Below are positions 6,307 through 13,398 of a DNA stretch of 17,227 bases, piece by piece. This stretch comes from Bacillota bacterium (GTDB taxonomy: Bacteria > Bacillota_E > JAJZYS01 > JAJYTV01): contig JAJZVM010000081.1 of NCBI GenBank assembly GCA_021845645.1, positions 1 through 17,227 of the forward strand, read 5' to 3'. Each line of letters begins with the position of its first letter. Within the stretch, counting starts at the first letter, position 1. The position numbers were made by a program, and so were the translations under genes. Under the pieces are notes generated by a model. The model was not told the DNA's origin and did no database searches. It saw only the letters and a program-made list of their open reading frames with translations.

Positions 6307-8628
6307 TCAGCGGCCCAGCATAAGCAGGAGGACGCTGGCTGCCGTCAGCAGGACGGGGTAGAGCAGGTCGGCTGGGCGCAGTGCGAGCTTGCGGTAGTAG
6401 GTGCGTGCCGTCGCGCGCTCCATCGCCGGACCGTGGAAGCCGCGCGCCTGCATGGCGATCGAGACCCGCTCGCCCAGTCGGATGGCCTGCGCGAGCAAGG
6501 GCAGGGCGTAGGCGACCGCCTGTCCCGCCCAACTGCCCCGCGTGGGGCGCTGGGCCCGAGCGCGCCGCAGCTTGCGCCACTCCTCCGCGAACAGCGGAAA
6601 GAAGCGCAAGCCGGCCAAGGTGCCGTAGGCGAACTTGGGCCGCACGCGGAAGTTCTGCGGCAGGCTGACAAGGAGATCGGTGAGGTCGGTCGTGGCGACG
6701 AAGAGGACGGCGAACGTCACGGTCGCGAGCATGCGCATGCCGAGCGAGAGGCCCGCCATAAGGCCGAAGAGGCTCAGCCGGAAGAGGAGGAAGCGCACGG
6801 TCGGGGATCCCGGCGGCACCTGCGCGTAGGCGGTCAGGGTCCAGGTGTAGAGGGCGAAGAACAGCACGAAGGGCCCGATCCGCGCCGCCACCTGGCGCAG
6901 GCCCAGGCGAGCCCCGCAGAAGAGCAGCGCGAGCGGCAGGAGCGTCAGGTACAGGCCCTGGCGCACATTGACCGTGAACACGAGGACAGCCATGGCGAGC
7001 AGCGTAGCCAGGAGTTTCATCGCCGGGTGCAGGCGGCCGATCGGCGAAAGCGCCTGCCTCGGCGCGATGCGCACGAACTGGGCCGGGCCCGTGTCGCCGA
7101 GGCCCGCCGGCTCTGCGTAGGGGACCTGCCCCTCTTCCGGCAAGAGGTGCGCCTCGCGCAGGATGTCCGGCCGCGCGAAGAGTTCCTCCGGCGGCCCAGC
7201 GAAGGTGAGCCGGCCGTCCGACAGCACCAGGACCTGCGTCGCATACCGGCGCACGAGGTCCATATCGTGCGTCGTCACGACAATCGTCCGGCCTGCCCGC
7301 TGCAGATCGAGCAGCCTGTGCAGGATCATCTCCTGCGTGCGCGCGTCCTGGCCGAAGGTCGGCTCGTCCAGGAGATACGCCTCGTGTTCCTGGAGAAGCA
7401 TGGCGGCCACCGAGAGCCTGCGCTTCTGCCCCTGGCTGAGCGCGAACGGACTCTGCCCTGCGTGACCCGCGAGGCCGAACTCCCCGAGCAGCCGCGCGAC
7501 GTCCTCCGGCAGCTCTGCCGCGCCGAGGTAGCGGCTCATCAGCTCGTCGGCCACCGTCTCGTAGACGAACTGGTGCTCGGGGTTCTGGAAGGCGAACGCG
7601 ACGGCCTGCCTGCCCTCGGGCCGCCGGAGCGATCCCCGGGTCGGCTTTTCGAATCCCGCGAGGACGGCGAGCAGCGTCGACTTGCCGGAGCCGTTCGGAC
7701 CGACGATGGCGGTGAAGCCGCCGGCGGGGATCGCGAACCCGAGATCGCGGAAGGCGTAGCGCGGCTCCGCGTGGCGCCGCATGAGGCGCCGGCGCAGGGA
7801 CGCGGACGCGTAGGTGTACGACAGCTCCTGCGCCGCGAAGACGGGCGGAGCGGCCGCAGCGGCGGGCAGGCGGGCGGCCCGCGGCGCAACCCTGGCAAAG
7901 GGCGACGGCCGCCAGGACGGCACGACGCCGAGTTCCTGCAGCTCGCCCCAGCGCTCTGCGATCGTCTCGGGCAGCGGACCCGCGAAGACCTGGCTGCCGC
8001 CAGGTCCCAGCGCGACGACGCGGTCCAGGGAGTCGAGCAGCCCCGAGAACTTGTGCTCGATCACGAGCAGGGTCCGTCCCTCGGCCCTGAGGCCGGCGAT
8101 CTGGCGGAAGACCTCAGCCGTCGCCTGCGGGTCGAGGTTGGCCGTCGGCTCGTCGAGCACCAGGAGGTCGGGCCCGTAGGCCAGGGCGCAGGCGATCGCG
8201 AGCTTCTGCTTCATGCCCCCTGAGAGCACGGTGTCGAACTCCTCGGGATCCACGGCGAGGTCCGCGCGGGCCAGGGCCCGCCGGATGCGGTCGGGCATCT
8301 CGGCGGTCGGCACGGCGACGTTCTCCAGCCCGAACGCGACCTCCCGGCCGACCGTGAGCTGGCAGAGCTGGGCCTCGGGGTCCTGGAAGACGTAGCCGGC
8401 TCCCCCTGGCCGCGCCAGCGCCGGGGCGCGCCAGATCCCGCCCCGCACCTCCGCCTCCACGGCGCCCGGGATGATTCCCGCCGCCAGCATCGCGAGCGTC
8501 GACTTGCCGCAGCCGCTCGGGCCGATCAGCAGGAGGGCGTCGCCGCGGTGCAGCTCGAAGGTCAGGTCTGCCAGGACAGGCAGGCCCTCTCTGTAGGCGA
8601 CCGACACCCCATCGAGGCGCAGGAGCAG
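6307..8628 (-). CDS. Fused ECF transporter: two ATPase domains plus EcfT (YkoD-YkoC-like)
   Basis: One uninterrupted frame encodes about 770 residues. Numbered from the GTG at 8607, ATPase 1 has Walker A GPSGCGKST (29-37), signature LSGGMKQKL (128-136) and Walker B LLVLDEPTANLD. ATPase 2 has GPNGSGKST (303-311), signature LSQGQKRRL (390-398) and YLLDEPTFGQD. From about residue 521 (SPIGRLHPAMKLL) it becomes an EcfT membrane protein with several hydrophobic helices and the coupling-helix ARG motif in SIAMQARGF. In Bacillus, YkoD (double ATPase) and YkoC (EcfT) are separate chains; here they are joined. It powers uptake through YkoE, next upstream. The start is uncertain. GTG 8607 would cut off the first beta strand (LLLRLDGV). 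CTG 8628, behind GAGGCGGG, restores it. The stop at 6307 is followed by the PLP enzyme gene. Confidence 0.88.
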   Translation of the reverse strand: MLLRLDGVSVAYREGLPVLADLTFELHRGDALLLIGPSGCGKSTLAMLAAGIIPGAVEAEVRGGIWRAPALARPGGAGYVFQDPEAQLCQLTVGREVAFGLENVAVPTAEMPDRIRRALARADLAVDPEEFDTVLSGGMKQKLAIACALAYGPDLLVLDEPTANLDPQATAEVFRQIAGLRAEGRTLLVIEHKFSGLLDSLDRVVALGPGGSQVFAGPLPETIAERWGELQELGVVPSWRPSPFARVAPRAARLPAAAAAPPVFAAQELSYTYASASLRRRLMRRHAEPRYAFRDLGFAIPAGGFTAIVGPNGSGKSTLLAVLAGFEKPTRGSLRRPEGRQAVAFAFQNPEHQFVYETVADELMSRYLGAAELPEDVARLLGEFGLAGHAGQSPFALSQGQKRRLSVAAMLLQEHEAYLLDEPTFGQDARTQEMILHRLLDLQRAGRTIVVTTHDMDLVRRYATQVLVLSDGRLTFAGPPEELFARPDILREAHLLPEEGQVPYAEPAGLGDTGPAQFVRIAPRQALSPIGRLHPAMKLLATLLAMAVLVFTVNVRQGLYLTLLPLALLFCGARLGLRQVAARIGPFVLFFALYTWTLTAYAQVPPGSPTVRFLLFRLSLFGLMAGLSLGMRMLATVTFAVLFVATTDLTDLLVSLPQNFRVRPKFAYGTLAGLRFFPLFAEEWRKLRRARAQRPTRGSWAGQAVAYALPLLAQAIRLGERVSIAMQARGFHGPAMERATARTYYRKLALRPADLLYPVLLTAASVLLLMLGR

Positions 8629-8632
8629 TTCG

Positions 8633-8640
8633 CCCGCCTC
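8633..8640 (-). promoter_or_regulatory. Shine-Dalgarno candidate for a CTG start of the ECF fusion gene
   Basis: The minus strand reads GAGGCGGG, with GAGG ending 8 bases before CTG 8628. No ATG, GTG or TTG lies in frame between here and the end of ykoE. Starting at this CTG keeps the first strand of the ABC domain, which GTG 8607 would lose. Confidence 0.35.
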
Positions 8641-8665
8641 GGCCTGCTTCTGCCGGGCAAGCCCT

Positions 8666-9235
8666 TCAGGACGCGTGGCTGGCCTCGCGCGCGATCGCGA
8701 AGTTGCGCAGGACCCCTGTGCGCCTCAGGGCATCGCCGATCAGCTTGGAGAGCACGCCGGAGAGGACCGCGCCCGAAACCAGCGAGGCGATGAGATAGCC
8801 GGCCTGCAGCGCTGCCGAGTACGCGTTCACGCCGTAGTAGAAGTACGAGTAGATGTAGTTGCCGACGGCCCCGAGCGCTGTCGCGAACAGCATGAAGCCC
8901 CAGCCGTAGCGCTTCCAGCCGCCGATGGCGAAGCCCGCCTCGACGCCGAGCCCCTGCGCGATCCCCATCGTGAAGGCCTGGATGCCGTAAGGGCTGCCGA
9001 GCAGGAACTCGACGAAGCCCCCGATCGACTCCGCGAGCAGCGCGGCCCCCGGCCTGCGCACGATGTACGGTACAAGGCCGGCAACGATCCACCAGAGGCC
9101 GTTGAAGAGGGCGAGCACCACGGGGTTCACCGACGACGGCACGAACTTGAAGACGATGTCCCAGCCGAGATAGACGGCCCCAGCCGCCGCCGCCAGCACC
9201 GCCGTGACCACGATGTCGCGCAGCTTCCACTGCAT
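8666..9235 (-). CDS. ykoE: ECF transporter S component YkoE (thiamine/HMP precursor)
   Basis: The 189-residue, strongly hydrophobic protein has about six membrane segments and the sequence style of YkoE: an N-terminal KLRDIVVTAVLAAAAGAVY helix, the loop VPSSVNPV, LFNGLWWIVAGL and the stretch GGFVEFLLGSPYG. YkoE proteins are S components that bind thiamine precursors, probably hydroxymethylpyrimidine, and dock on the ATPase/EcfT module encoded just downstream. The assignment is strengthened by the TPP riboswitch in its leader. The ATG at 9235 follows a GGGGGG ribosome site at good spacing. The stop is 37 bases before the proposed CTG start of the ECF fusion gene. The frame of that gene stays open back into ykoE, so the two are tightly linked. 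Expression should fall when TPP is abundant. Confidence 0.9.
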   Translation of the reverse strand: MQWKLRDIVVTAVLAAAAGAVYLGWDIVFKFVPSSVNPVVLALFNGLWWIVAGLVPYIVRRPGAALLAESIGGFVEFLLGSPYGIQAFTMGIAQGLGVEAGFAIGGWKRYGWGFMLFATALGAVGNYIYSYFYYGVNAYSAALQAGYLIASLVSGAVLSGVLSKLIGDALRRTGVLRNFAIAREASHAS

Positions 9236-9281
9236 TCCGAGTCCCCCCTGTCGTCATCGCCCGGGACGTGCGGCGCCGAGC

Positions 9282-9316
9282 AAAGACAAAGCGCCCGGCT
9301 CCTAGGAGTCGGACGC
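9282..9316 (-). terminator. Intrinsic terminator of the TPP riboswitch expression platform
   Basis: On the minus strand GCGTCCGACTCCT pairs with AGGAGCCGGGCGC (bases 9316-9291). There is one G-U pair and one A-C mismatch, with CTAG at the tip, and TTTGTCTTT follows (9290-9282). A GC-rich stem plus U-tract between the aptamer and ykoE fits transcription attenuation: TPP binding should favour this hairpin and stop transcription. Confidence 0.75.
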
Positions 9317-9345
9317 GAGGCTTCATGCCAGCCCTCGTCTCGCTC

Positions 9346-9430
9346 TGCCTTCCCTCCGCTGGCATTACCCAGTTCAGGTTGGTAGGGTCTGCGCCGAACG
9401 GCGCACTCTCAGCTCACGCTCCCCTAGGCA
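9346..9430 (-). promoter_or_regulatory. TPP riboswitch (THI element)
   Basis: Read on the minus strand, the segment has the hallmark THI-box blocks in order. These are AGGGGAGC near the start, GCTGAGAG in the J2/3 region, a small perfect hairpin TGCGCC-GTTC-GGCGCA (9405-9390), GACCCTACCAACCTGAACTG, then GGGTAATGCCAGCG and GAGGGAAGG. The closing stem P1 is TGCCT (9430-9426) with AGGCA (9350-9346). It lies in the leader of ykoE, directly after the promoter at 9436-9464. It binds thiamine pyrophosphate and should switch off the transporter through the terminator at 9282-9316. An exact copy of the complement of ATGCCAGC (9365-9358) lies at 9332-9325, probably part of the switching structure. Confidence 0.95.
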
Positions 9431-9435
9431 ATGCG

Positions 9436-9464
9436 AGTCTAAGCCGCGGCAGGCGGCCTGTCAA
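9436..9464 (-). promoter_or_regulatory. Sigma70-type promoter of the riboswitch-ykoE unit
   Basis: On the minus strand TTGACA (9464-9459), a perfect -35, is followed by a 17-base spacer and TAGACT (9441-9436) as -10. Transcription would start about 6-8 bases further on, at or just before the first base of riboswitch stem P1. This is a very strong positional fit. Confidence 0.85.
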
Positions 9465-9470
9465 TCGGTA

Positions 9471-9499
9471 TTGCCCCCTCCGCCGCCATCCGCTAGGCT
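9471..9499 (+). promoter_or_regulatory. Divergent promoter, probably giving a leaderless transcript
   Basis: TTGCCC (9471-9476), a 17-base spacer and TAGGCT (9494-9499) form a sigma70-type promoter on the plus strand. The ATG of the thioredoxin-fold gene is at 9506, only 7 bases past the -10, so RNA would begin at about the start codon. The -35 boxes of this promoter and of the ykoE promoter are separated by only six bases. Confidence 0.6.
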
Positions 9500-9505
9500 C
9501 AGGCC

Positions 9506-10150
9506 ATGAAACTGACGTTCTGCCTCGACGTGCTCTCGCTCTGGTGCCACTACGCAATGCTTTCGGTGGATCGTCTGCAGGCCGAGTTCGGGTCGAGCCT
9601 CGATGTCGCGTGGGAGATCGCGCTGATGCGCGGCGACGGGCCGCTGGGCTACGGCCGCGAGCTGAACGCCTGGTTCTTCCGCCGCGGCGAGGCGATCACG
9701 GGTCGCAGGCTGGACCCCGCCTGGCTCGAGGGACCCCTGACGGGCACGCGCGAGGCGAACCTGGCCGCACTGGCGGCGGCCGCGCTCGGCCGTCCCGGTC
9801 TCGAGGTGCCCGCCGCGCTGATGCGGGCGGCGATGGAACAGGGCCGCCATGTCGCGCGCCGGCAGGAGGCGGTGGCGGTCGTCGCCGAGCGTACGGGCCT
9901 CAACGCCCGCGCGCTCGACCTGGCGATGGACGACCCGGCCGTGATCGCAGGGCTCGCTCAGGGCAACCGGACGCTGGCCGCCCACGGCGTCGACCAGCGC
10001 CCGGTCCTGCTCTTCGAAAACGCGATCCCGGACCGCGCCATCCTCTCGGGCGTCTGGGCCTTCGAGCCGATGGCGGCGCTCGCCAGGACCATGCTGCGCG
10101 ACGAGGAGCGCTTCCTCGCCTTCAACCGCGTCGACCCTCAGCCCGAATAG
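9506..10150 (+). CDS. DsbA/HCCA-isomerase-like thioredoxin-fold protein
   Basis: The 214-residue protein has the pattern of the DSBA-like family: beta strand MKLTFCLDVL, active-site loop SLWCHYA (11-17), a long helical insertion, and a GVDQRPVLLFEN segment near the end with Pro166 as the expected cis-proline. The usual CxxC is here Ser11-Leu-Trp-Cys14, so one redox cysteine is missing. That argues against dithiol exchange and for a monothiol or glutathione-transferase/isomerase-like role. There is no signal peptide, so it is probably cytoplasmic. The family includes FrnE-type oxidoreductases and 2-hydroxychromene-2-carboxylate isomerases; I cannot name a substrate. No Shine-Dalgarno precedes ATG 9506, and the -10 box lies just upstream. 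The gene is divergent from the TPP riboswitch and convergent with the hybrid kinase. Confidence 0.75.
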   Translation: MKLTFCLDVLSLWCHYAMLSVDRLQAEFGSSLDVAWEIALMRGDGPLGYGRELNAWFFRRGEAITGRRLDPAWLEGPLTGTREANLAALAAAALGRPGLEVPAALMRAAMEQGRHVARRQEAVAVVAERTGLNARALDLAMDDPAVIAGLAQGNRTLAAHGVDQRPVLLFENAIPDRAILSGVWAFEPMAALARTMLRDEERFLAFNRVDPQPE

Positions 10151-10181
10151 CCGAGGGGCCCCCTGCCGACGGGCGGTCCCT

Positions 10182-13100
10182 TCAATCTGCCAAACGGATC
10201 TGCCGCCCGGCCAGCACGGGCGGCCCGATGCCGACCGGGCCCTTCTGGCCACATTCCCCGGCCGCCTCGACGACCGCCTGCAGTTCCTCCCTGCGGTACG
10301 GCTTCGGCAGCACCGCGTGGAAGCCGAAGGCGCGGTAGTCGCCCATGACGGCATCGTTCGAGTAGCCGCTCGAAGCGACCAGGCGGATGTCCGGGTCCAG
10401 TTCGAGGAGGCGCTCGCCCGCCTCGCGCCCGCCCATGCCGCCCGGCACAGTCAGGTCGAGCAGGGCGACCTCGATCGGCAGCCCCGCGGCCAGCGCCTCG
10501 CGGCACGCCGATACCGCCTCGCTGCCGTCGCGCGCCAGGGTGACCGAATGGCCCATGCGGCGCAGCATCTCGCCCGACACGGCGAGGATCTCGCGCTCGT
10601 CGTCCATCAGGAGCACGCGTCGCCTGGCACCTGTGACCTCTTTGCGCGGGGTCTCGCCCTCCGCCTCCGCTGCTTGCGCCCTGGGCAGGTAGATATGGAA
10701 CACCGTGCCTTCGCCGACGGTCGACTGCGCACTGATGTGGCCGCCGTGCCGGCGCACGATCGACCAGCAGGTGGCGAGTCCCAGGCCGTGCCCGTTCGGC
10801 TTCGTCGTGAAGTAGGGTTCGAAGATGCGCTCGAGGTCGTCCGACGCGATGCCAGGGCCCCGGTCGCTGATCGTGACGAACACGTAGCCGCCTGGCAGGA
10901 GCGGTGGCACCTCCCCCGCCTCGACGAGCACGTTGTCCGCACGCACCTGGACGGTGCCGCCGTCGGGCATCGCCTGCAGCCCGTTGACGGCGATGTTGCG
11001 GATCACCTCGTGGATCTGCCCGGCGTCGGCCTCGACCGGCCAGAGATCCGCAGGCAGCTGCACGCGCACAGACGCCCTGGACTCCTGCAGCTTGAGGCCC
11101 GCCGACTCCTCCAGCACCGGCCCGAGCGCGATGCTCTGCGTCACCGGCGCGCCGCCGCGGGAGAAGGTCAGGAGCTGGCGCGTCAGCCCCGCGGCCTGCC
11201 GGCAGGTGCGCTCGGCGCTCTGCAACAGGATGTCGGACTCGGACCCAGCCGCGATGTCCGCCCTGGCGAGAGCCAGGTTGCCCAGCACGATCGTCAGGAC
11301 GTTGTTGAAGTCGTGGGCGATGCCGCCCGCGAAGACGCCGAGCGACTCGATGCGGCGTACCCGCAGGTGCTCCTCCTGCGCCTGGCGGATGTCGGTGACG
11401 TCGCGGATGGCGTAGAGCACGCCGGGAGTACCGCCGCCGTCCTGCCACGGCACGGCCTCGACAAGGCAGTAGAGGACCTGCCCGTCCGGTGTCGAGATCC
11501 GGCGCTCGATCGGTCCGACAGGCTGCCGCCGTCGCACGGCTTCCTTGATCGGTCCCTCGCCGTCCCCGATCGCCTCCCCCTGCCATGTGCTGAACTGCAG
11601 TTCGCTGTCGAGCAGGCCGCCGGGGACGTTCTTGTCCCCGAGCCGCAGCCCCAGCAGGTCGCGCGCCGTCCGGTTCACATAGATGAGGCGGCCGCTCGGG
11701 TCTTCGACGAGCACGGCGTCGCCCAGCATGTCCAGGGTGTCGAGAAACTGCTGCGCGAGTTCACGCCTCTGCCTCTCGTCCTTGCGCCGTTGGCTCACGT
11801 CCACGAAGAGCGCGACGGCGCCGCCTGAGCCGCCCTGCCGCATCGGCGCGATCGTGAAGTCGAGGGCCAACTCCTGCCCGCTCGGCCGCACGAGGAGCGC
11901 GTCGCGGCCCCTCTCCGCCATCCCGGTGGTGAGCGCCGCGCGGATGGCCGAGATCACCCGCAGGCCGAACGAGCCGTCGCGCGTCGCCTCGCGCAGGACG
12001 GTCTCGATCTGCCGCCCGACGACCTTCGACTCCGCGAGGTCCAAGATGGCCAGAGCCGCCGCGTTGACGAAGGTCACTGCGCCATGGCCGTCCAGGCCGA
12101 GGATCCCCTCGCCCACCGCCGCGAGGATCTGCTCGTCCCGCACGGCCATGGCGAGCAGGGCCTGCTCGGCGGTCCTCCGCTCCGTCACGTCGACGAGGTG
12201 CAGGACGGTAACGCCGCCCTGCCTGCCTTGGGTGGCCGTGCCCTCGAAGTTGCGCCAGGCGTCGTCGCTGCGCCGCAGGCGCACGGAGACATGTCGGCTC
12301 GGGCGCTTGTCCTCGGCATCGCCCGCCTGGCCCGGCAGGAGCGCGGCCAGGTCGTCCTGGTGCACAAACCGCGCCAGTTGCCCTCCCCGCAGCTCCGCGC
12401 CGCTGTAGCCGAGCAGCGTCTCGGCCGAAGGGCTCCAATAGGCCACAGTGCCGTCCAGGCGCAGCACAGCCACGAGATCGAGCGAGTCGTGCACCAGGGT
12501 GAGGAAGCTCTGCCACATGAGGCGCTGGCGCCGCCGCACCTGCAGGTCGACAAGCGCGAGCACGCCGGTCACGACCAGGGCCATCAGCACAAAGCGGAGG
12601 CGCTCGTCCAAGGCGTAGACCGTTGCCGGCCCCGGCGGTCCGACCCGCGTCACAGGGCCGAGCGAAAGCGTCAGCTCCGCCGCCGCGAGCGCCGTGCCGA
12701 GCGCCAGAGCGGACAAGATCCGCCGGACCTCCGCCGTGGCGACCTGCCAGTTGCCGATGCGCATCGAACTGAGAATGCCGAGGAAGACGACCGAGGTTGC
12801 CACCAGGGTCTGGCCAGCGAATCGCCCGAGCAGGCCAGGAGCGGCAATGTCCGCGAGATCCGGCAGGACATGGCGCAAGGCGATGGCGGCGCCGATGCCG
12901 AAGGCCGCGGGAATCACCGTCCAGAAACCGCTGCGGCGCTGCATGGCGAGCGCGAACCACGCGGCAAGCAGGCCGACGAGCCCGTCGAGCACCAGCGACC
13001 CGACGCCAACGGACGCGCCAACAAAACGGCCCGTCGCCATCGCGAAGATGACGTTGCCCGACCATAGCGCGGCACCTAGGGCCGCCGCGGCAGAGAGCAC

Positions 13101-13220
13101 AGGCGTGGAGGCGCTGGAGTGGGTCGGGTCGTGCGCGACGATCTGGATGTCGAAAGACACCCAGACACCCAGCCACAAAATGGCGAATCCCAGAACAATG
13201 AGTACAGAGTGCAGGACCAA
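10182..13220 (-). CDS. Membrane-bound hybrid histidine kinase (multi-TM, three PAS, DHp, ATPase, REC)
   Basis: From a TTG at 13220 the protein has 1012 residues. Residues 1-230 hold about seven hydrophobic helices (LLVLHSVLIVLGFAILWLG being the first), suggesting a membrane sensor. Three PAS domains follow at roughly 240-350, 357-476 and 486-611. The phosphoacceptor box is GIAHDFNNVLT with His636. The ATPase has N box RNIAVNGLQAM, G1 SDRGPGI and the GHGLGLAT lid. The receiver domain has LLMDDE, phospho-Asp922 in LLDLTVPGG and Lys in LPKPYR. Everything needed for autophosphorylation and internal transfer is present. The output partner is not encoded nearby. ATG 13376 is an alternative start (1064 residues), but its first codons have low GC3 and its ribosome site is 12 bases away. 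The gene follows gerAC on the same strand and is probably part of the germinant-receptor operon. Confidence 0.88.
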   Translation of the reverse strand: MVLHSVLIVLGFAILWLGVWVSFDIQIVAHDPTHSSASTPVLSAAAALGAALWSGNVIFAMATGRFVGASVGVGSLVLDGLVGLLAAWFALAMQRRSGFWTVIPAAFGIGAAIALRHVLPDLADIAAPGLLGRFAGQTLVATSVVFLGILSSMRIGNWQVATAEVRRILSALALGTALAAAELTLSLGPVTRVGPPGPATVYALDERLRFVLMALVVTGVLALVDLQVRRRQRLMWQSFLTLVHDSLDLVAVLRLDGTVAYWSPSAETLLGYSGAELRGGQLARFVHQDDLAALLPGQAGDAEDKRPSRHVSVRLRRSDDAWRNFEGTATQGRQGGVTVLHLVDVTERRTAEQALLAMAVRDEQILAAVGEGILGLDGHGAVTFVNAAALAILDLAESKVVGRQIETVLREATRDGSFGLRVISAIRAALTTGMAERGRDALLVRPSGQELALDFTIAPMRQGGSGGAVALFVDVSQRRKDERQRRELAQQFLDTLDMLGDAVLVEDPSGRLIYVNRTARDLLGLRLGDKNVPGGLLDSELQFSTWQGEAIGDGEGPIKEAVRRRQPVGPIERRISTPDGQVLYCLVEAVPWQDGGGTPGVLYAIRDVTDIRQAQEEHLRVRRIESLGVFAGGIAHDFNNVLTIVLGNLALARADIAAGSESDILLQSAERTCRQAAGLTRQLLTFSRGGAPVTQSIALGPVLEESAGLKLQESRASVRVQLPADLWPVEADAGQIHEVIRNIAVNGLQAMPDGGTVQVRADNVLVEAGEVPPLLPGGYVFVTISDRGPGIASDDLERIFEPYFTTKPNGHGLGLATCWSIVRRHGGHISAQSTVGEGTVFHIYLPRAQAAEAEGETPRKEVTGARRRVLLMDDEREILAVSGEMLRRMGHSVTLARDGSEAVSACREALAAGLPIEVALLDLTVPGGMGGREAGERLLELDPDIRLVASSGYSNDAVMGDYRAFGFHAVLPKPYRREELQAVVEAAGECGQKGPVGIGPPVLAGRQIRLAD

Positions 13221-13228
13221 CAGGCGTG

Positions 13229-13233
13229 ACCTC
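13229..13233 (-). promoter_or_regulatory. Shine-Dalgarno supporting the TTG start of the hybrid kinase
   Basis: GAGGT on the minus strand ends 8 bases before TTG 13220. The first membrane helix begins right at this start. Upstream, TATAGG (13286-13281) could be a -10 box, but I found no matching -35, so a separate promoter is uncertain. Confidence 0.4.
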
Positions 13234-13398
13234 TTGCCGGGCGTAATGGTGTCGGAGTGCGTCCGATCGTGGAGTCGCCCTATACGGTACTCCCGCCTGC
13301 GGTCGACAGATGTCGAAACGCCGCGCCTGCCCGCAATTTCGCATGATCCTTGAGCGTCCCAAAGTAGCACCGGCATTTGGTCCGAGCGCCTCGCCCGC

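Noticed and set aside
6241..8223. 660-codon open frame on the plus strand
   Set aside because: It is antisense to the ECF fusion, which has clear Walker and signature motifs. The antisense peptide is rich in Arg, Glu, His and Gln with no recognisable domain, typical of very GC-rich shadow frames.
8562..9365. 267-codon minus-strand frame covering the riboswitch and ykoE
   Set aside because: It runs through the TPP aptamer and terminator and is out of frame with ykoE, whose membrane helices are clear.
10151..10181. Possible bidirectional terminator between the DsbA-like gene and the kinase
   Set aside because: AGGGGCCCCCT is a near-palindrome, but I could not draw a stable stem with a usable loop and there is no U-tract.
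13281..13316. Separate promoter for the hybrid kinase
   Set aside because: TATAGG resembles a -10 box, but no -35 sits at 16-18 bases. The TTCGACA upstream is too far away.
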